DNA of 8,480 nt from Candidatus Eiseniibacteriota bacterium (GTDB lineage: Bacteria > Eisenbacteria > RBG-16-71-46): NCBI GenBank assembly GCA_903921835.1, contig CAIXRL010000235.1:1-8480 (forward strand), given 5' to 3'. Position numbers and translations under genes: made by a program. Positions 6,923 through 8,480 of this stretch are shown in pieces. The notes under the pieces were generated by a model. It was not told the origin of the DNA. It saw only the letters and a program-made list of their open reading frames with translations, and did not search any database. Within the stretch, counting starts at the first letter, position 1. Each line of letters begins with the position of its first letter.

Positions 6923-8242
6923 TCACGAGGCGCGGCCACGCACCTGGTCGAGGGTGGCTTCCGCCACGCGGATTGCAGCCAGCGCGGAGACGAGGCTGAC
7001 CTGGGCCCGCTGGAGCTGGACCTGGGAATCGACCAGGTCGAGGATCGTCGCAGACCCCACGTTGTACTTCTGCTGGAGGAGGTTCTCGTTCTCGGTCGCC
7101 GACTCCACCGTCCGGTTCGCGAGCGCGGTGCGTTCGATCGCCTCCTGGTAGCCGAGGAGCGCGCGATGCACCTCGCTCTCCAGGTTGCGCACCAGCGCGT
7201 CACGCGTCTCCCGCGCGCGCAGCAGGCCCGCCCGGGCAGTCGCCACGCTGGCGTCCATGGCGAGGCCGTCGAAGAGATTCATGTTCAGGGACAGCGAGGC
7301 GCTGGTGACTCCCTTGCTCTCCTGCGGATACGGCGCACCCTTCGCCTGCGAACGGGTGTCGGGGGTATAGGAGCCCGTCGCGGCGACGTACGGCAGCCGC
7401 GCCCAGTGCGCCGAGCGCAGCCCCAGCTCGGCCGCGCGCACGGAAGCCTCCGCCGCGCGCAGGTCGGGCCGCGCGGTGCGCGCCTCGGCCAGCACGGCGG
7501 CGCCGTCCACCGCGGGCGCGGCGGGCGACAGCACCGAGTCCACTTCCGCCAGCTGCATCTCCGGCAGGCCGAGCTGCTCGGCGAGCAGGATGCGCTGCCC
7601 GGTGACGGCGTGATCCGCCGTGAGCGAATCGAGTTCGGCCTGGGACGTGGCGACCTGAGCCTTGAGCAGGTCGCTCTTCGACACCGAGCCCACCTCGAAC
7701 ATGGCCCGTACGCGCCGCTCGCTGTCGCGAGCCAGCTTCAACGCCTGGCTGTTCACGGTCGCGAGGTGCATGGCCTGGACGACGGTGTAGAACTGCGTCT
7801 TGGTGGCCAGCACGACGTCCGCACGCGTCGCGGCCGCCCCGTAGCCGGCCGCGCTCAGACCCTGCCGTGCGGACGACCAGCCAGTCCACGCGGAGAGGTC
7901 CAGAACGTTCCAGCGGCTCGTCAGCGACTGCGTCGTGGAGTGCGTCTCGCCGTCGTTGGTGACGGTCTGGATTGCCGCGAAAGGGGCCACGTTCGCATAG
8001 GAATATCCGTGCACTTCATGCGTGAACAAGCCACTGCGCGAGGCGCTCGCGGACAGCGTGGGCAGCACGCCCGAGTAGGCGCGCCACATGCCGGACCTGG
8101 CGTCCAGCAGGCTGGCCTGGGTGTTGATGACCTGCGTGTTGTGCTGCAGGGCGATCTTGACCGCTTCGTCCGCCGTGAGCGGGGCGGCGGCGGCGCGACC
8201 CGCGACGAGCGCGAGCAGGGGTACCAGGATCAGTCGGCGCAT
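6923..8242 (-). CDS. TolC-family outer-membrane efflux protein
   Basis: A 439-residue outer-membrane factor, the trimeric exit duct of the exporter. An N-terminal signal peptide is visible (MRRLILVPLLALVAGRAAAA, probable cleavage near residue 20), followed by PLTADEAVKIALQHN, the usual start of the OEP domain. Two OEP repeats follow (~22-226 and ~247-434). The internal duplication shows in FEVGSVSKSDLLKAQV (182-197) against YNVGSATILDLVDSQV (393-408), each on a long Ala/Gln/Glu-rich helix. Length is normal for the family. No Cys follows the signal peptide, so it is not a NodT-type lipoprotein. The frame is open upstream to 8341, but the ATG at 8242 is chosen because it begins the signal peptide and has AAGGAG upstream; the in-frame GTG at 8254 lies inside that ribosome-binding sequence. 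First gene of the exporter operon. Confidence 0.93.
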   Translation of the reverse strand: MRRLILVPLLALVAGRAAAAPLTADEAVKIALQHNTQVINTQASLLDARSGMWRAYSGVLPTLSASASRSGLFTHEVHGYSYANVAPFAAIQTVTNDGETHSTTQSLTSRWNVLDLSAWTGWSSARQGLSAAGYGAAATRADVVLATKTQFYTVVQAMHLATVNSQALKLARDSERRVRAMFEVGSVSKSDLLKAQVATSQAELDSLTADHAVTGQRILLAEQLGLPEMQLAEVDSVLSPAAPAVDGAAVLAEARTARPDLRAAEASVRAAELGLRSAHWARLPYVAATGSYTPDTRSQAKGAPYPQESKGVTSASLSLNMNLFDGLAMDASVATARAGLLRARETRDALVRNLESEVHRALLGYQEAIERTALANRTVESATENENLLQQKYNVGSATILDLVDSQVQLQRAQVSLVSALAAIRVAEATLDQVRGRAS

Positions 8243-8253
8243 CCGGAAATCCA

Positions 8254-8259
8254 CTCCTT
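8254..8259 (-). promoter_or_regulatory. Ribosome binding site of the outer-membrane channel gene
   Basis: AAGGAG on the minus strand, a near-consensus Shine-Dalgarno sequence 11 nt before the ATG at 8242. It overlaps the in-frame GTG at 8254 and so argues against that alternative start. Confidence 0.65.
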
Positions 8260-8282
8260 CATGTTTCGCGGTAGACAGGTGA

Positions 8283-8305
8283 ACGCCGTGCACGTCGCAC
8301 GGCGT
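8283..8305. promoter_or_regulatory. Perfect 9+9 bp inverted repeat at the operon promoter, candidate operator
   Basis: ACGCCGTGC (8283-8291) and GCACGGCGT (8297-8305) are exact reverse complements around ACGTC. The 23-bp dyad lies 41 bp before the channel start codon and directly downstream of the TAGAAT element, so the expected transcription start falls inside it. Size and position suit the operator of a dimeric repressor (TetR- or MarR-like efflux regulators often bind such sites), or a hairpin in the 5' leader. No regulator gene is visible in the window, so the assignment is inference. Confidence 0.45.
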
Positions 8306-8309
8306 GGGT

Positions 8310-8315
8310 ATTCTA
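8310..8315 (-). promoter_or_regulatory. Possible -10 element of the exporter operon
   Basis: TAGAAT on the minus strand matches the TATAAT consensus at five of six positions and is the most AT-rich spot in an otherwise GC-rich leader, about 68 bp before the first start codon. The hexamer 17 bp upstream is CAACTC, a poor -35, so a housekeeping promoter here is plausible but not secure. Confidence 0.3.
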
Positions 8316-8374
8316 CGGTCCGCGGCCGGACGGAGTTGCATGCTGGGTCTAGCCCGGAGTATTCATGAGCCCGC

Positions 8375-8397
8375 GGCCTGCGAGCGCAGGCCTGCGC
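8375..8397. repeat. Nested palindromes: 18-bp hairpin overlapping a 14-bp perfect palindrome
   Basis: GGCCTGCG (8375-8382) pairs with CGCAGGCC (8385-8392) around AG. The second arm is also half of the perfect palindrome GCGCAGGCCTGCGC (8384-8397), so GGCCTGCG occurs twice directly (8375, 8389) and once inverted. No T-run follows on either strand. This could be a two-site protein-binding element, or the remnant of a terminator for a gene upstream on the minus strand; function unknown. Confidence 0.45.
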
Positions 8398-8435
8398 GCC
8401 ATCCGCTGCGAAACTCGACCGGCCGCCGTCCTCAT

Positions 8436-8450
8436 CGTGTTGGCAACACG
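8436..8450. repeat. Short inverted repeat with 7-bp arms
   Basis: CGTGTTG and CAACACG flank a single G, giving a near-continuous 15-bp dyad. The one-base centre disfavours an RNA hairpin with all seven pairs and fits a protein-binding dyad better. If the doubtful minus-strand reading frame is real, the dyad spans its last codons. Confidence 0.35.
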
Positions 8451-8460
8451 GTTCCGGGGT

Positions 8461-8477
8461 ACCCGCCGAAGGTGGGT
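8461..8477. repeat. Hairpin-forming sequence near the right edge
   Basis: ACCCGCC (8461-8467) and GGTGGGT (8471-8477) can form a 7-bp stem with one G-U wobble around GAA when read on the plus strand. It overlaps the palindrome GGGTACCC (8457-8464). The surrounding element is cut by the window edge, so no class can be given. Confidence 0.3.
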
Positions 8478-8480
8478 CCG

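Larger units (their letters stand above)
8365..8480 (+). other. Possible start of a divergent gene at the window edge (doubtful)
   Basis: An ATG at 8365 is preceded at 5 nt by GGAG and stays open for 38 codons to the right edge (MSPRPASAGLRAIRCETRP...). The peptide is Arg/Ala/Pro-rich, matches no family I recognise and is the kind of open frame GC-rich DNA gives by chance. The dyad repeats inside it also argue for non-coding DNA. It competes with the minus-strand candidate at 8432-8480; at most one is likely to be real. Confidence 0.15.
8432..8480 (-). other. Possible 3' end of an upstream minus-strand gene (doubtful)
   Basis: One minus-strand frame enters from the right edge and ends at TGA (8434-8432), reading GPTFGGYPGTVLPTR. 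The composition looks more protein-like than the other frames, and the palindromes just downstream could serve transcription termination. Sixteen codons are too few to call a gene, and another minus-strand frame is open further, to a TAG near 8350. Confidence 0.13.

Noticed and set aside
3919..6999. Other long plus-strand open frames (3919-5280, 5596-6999)
   Set aside because: They are antisense to the ATPase, permease and adaptor genes, which have intact family motifs. Their products are repetitive in Arg, Asp, Val and His and look like translated antisense codons.
6898..7203. N-terminal extension of the adaptor frame by 102 residues
   Set aside because: The extension is Arg/Ser/Thr-rich, lies in another frame inside the channel gene, and would bury the membrane anchor. 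The ATG at 6897 has an RBS and directly precedes the anchor.
8243..8341. Longer start for the TolC-family protein at 8341
   Set aside because: It would place 33 polar residues before a normal signal peptide and span the putative promoter and operator. The 8242 ATG has AAGGAG upstream.
6617..8368. A 583-codon plus-strand open frame opposite the channel and adaptor genes
   Set aside because: Its product is Arg/His/Gly-rich low-complexity sequence with no recognisable domain. The opposite strand carries a clear TolC-family protein and adaptor. Long antisense frames are expected in GC-rich coding DNA.
8436..8480. Start of a cobalamin riboswitch on the plus strand (GGTTCC followed by a hairpin)
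   Set aside because: Only the generic GGTTCC-plus-stem pattern is present. The diagnostic B12 box and the GCTGCCCCCGCAACTG-type core would be beyond the edge, so there is no real support.
1..8480. CRISPR array, insertion sequence, tRNA or rRNA gene
   Set aside because: I saw no regularly spaced repeats, transposase motifs, terminal inverted repeats flanked by target duplications, or conserved tRNA/rRNA segments. The region looks like ordinary chromosomal operon DNA.

Overview
The window is high-GC bacterial DNA. Every well-supported gene lies on the minus strand, so transcription runs from the right edge to the left. A TolC-type outer-membrane protein and a periplasmic adaptor mean a diderm (Gram-negative-type) organism. 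The gene order and protein style would suit a high-GC environmental phylum such as Gemmatimonadota or Eiseniibacteriota, but nothing here fixes the taxon and this placement is a guess.

Layout in transcription order. Positions 8480-8243 hold about 240 bases without a firm gene: a cluster of dyad-symmetric sequences (8375-8477), a possible -10 element (8310-8315) and a 9+9 bp inverted repeat (8283-8305) over the predicted transcription start. Next comes a tightly packed five-gene block: a TolC-family outer-membrane factor (8242-6923), an HlyD/MacA-type membrane-fusion protein (6897-5617), a MacB/LolD-class ABC ATPase (5609-4887) and two paralogous MacB/FtsX-type permeases (4890-3673 and 3668-2397). 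Spacings are 25 nt, 7 nt, a 4-nt ATGA overlap and 4 nt, which argues for one translationally coupled operon. Forty bases after the last permease, uvrA starts on the same strand and runs off the left edge (785 codons visible, last ~155 missing).

How the genes work together. The five genes encode a complete tripartite type-VII (MacB-class) ABC exporter: the cytoplasmic ATPase drives two membrane subunits whose large periplasmic domains act on the periplasmic side, the adaptor links them, and the TolC-like channel crosses the outer membrane. In E. coli MacB the ATPase and permease are fused and the permease homodimerises. Here the ATPase is separate and two different permeases probably form a heterodimer. 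The substrate cannot be read from the sequence. UvrA is the damage-recognition ATPase of nucleotide excision repair and is functionally unrelated, but the short same-strand gap suggests possible read-through.

I found no wholly new system. The most unusual details are a pair of mutually exclusive hairpins in the permease-uvrA gap, the inverted repeat at the likely operon promoter, the palindrome cluster upstream, and a Ser-to-Ala change in the first ABC signature of UvrA.
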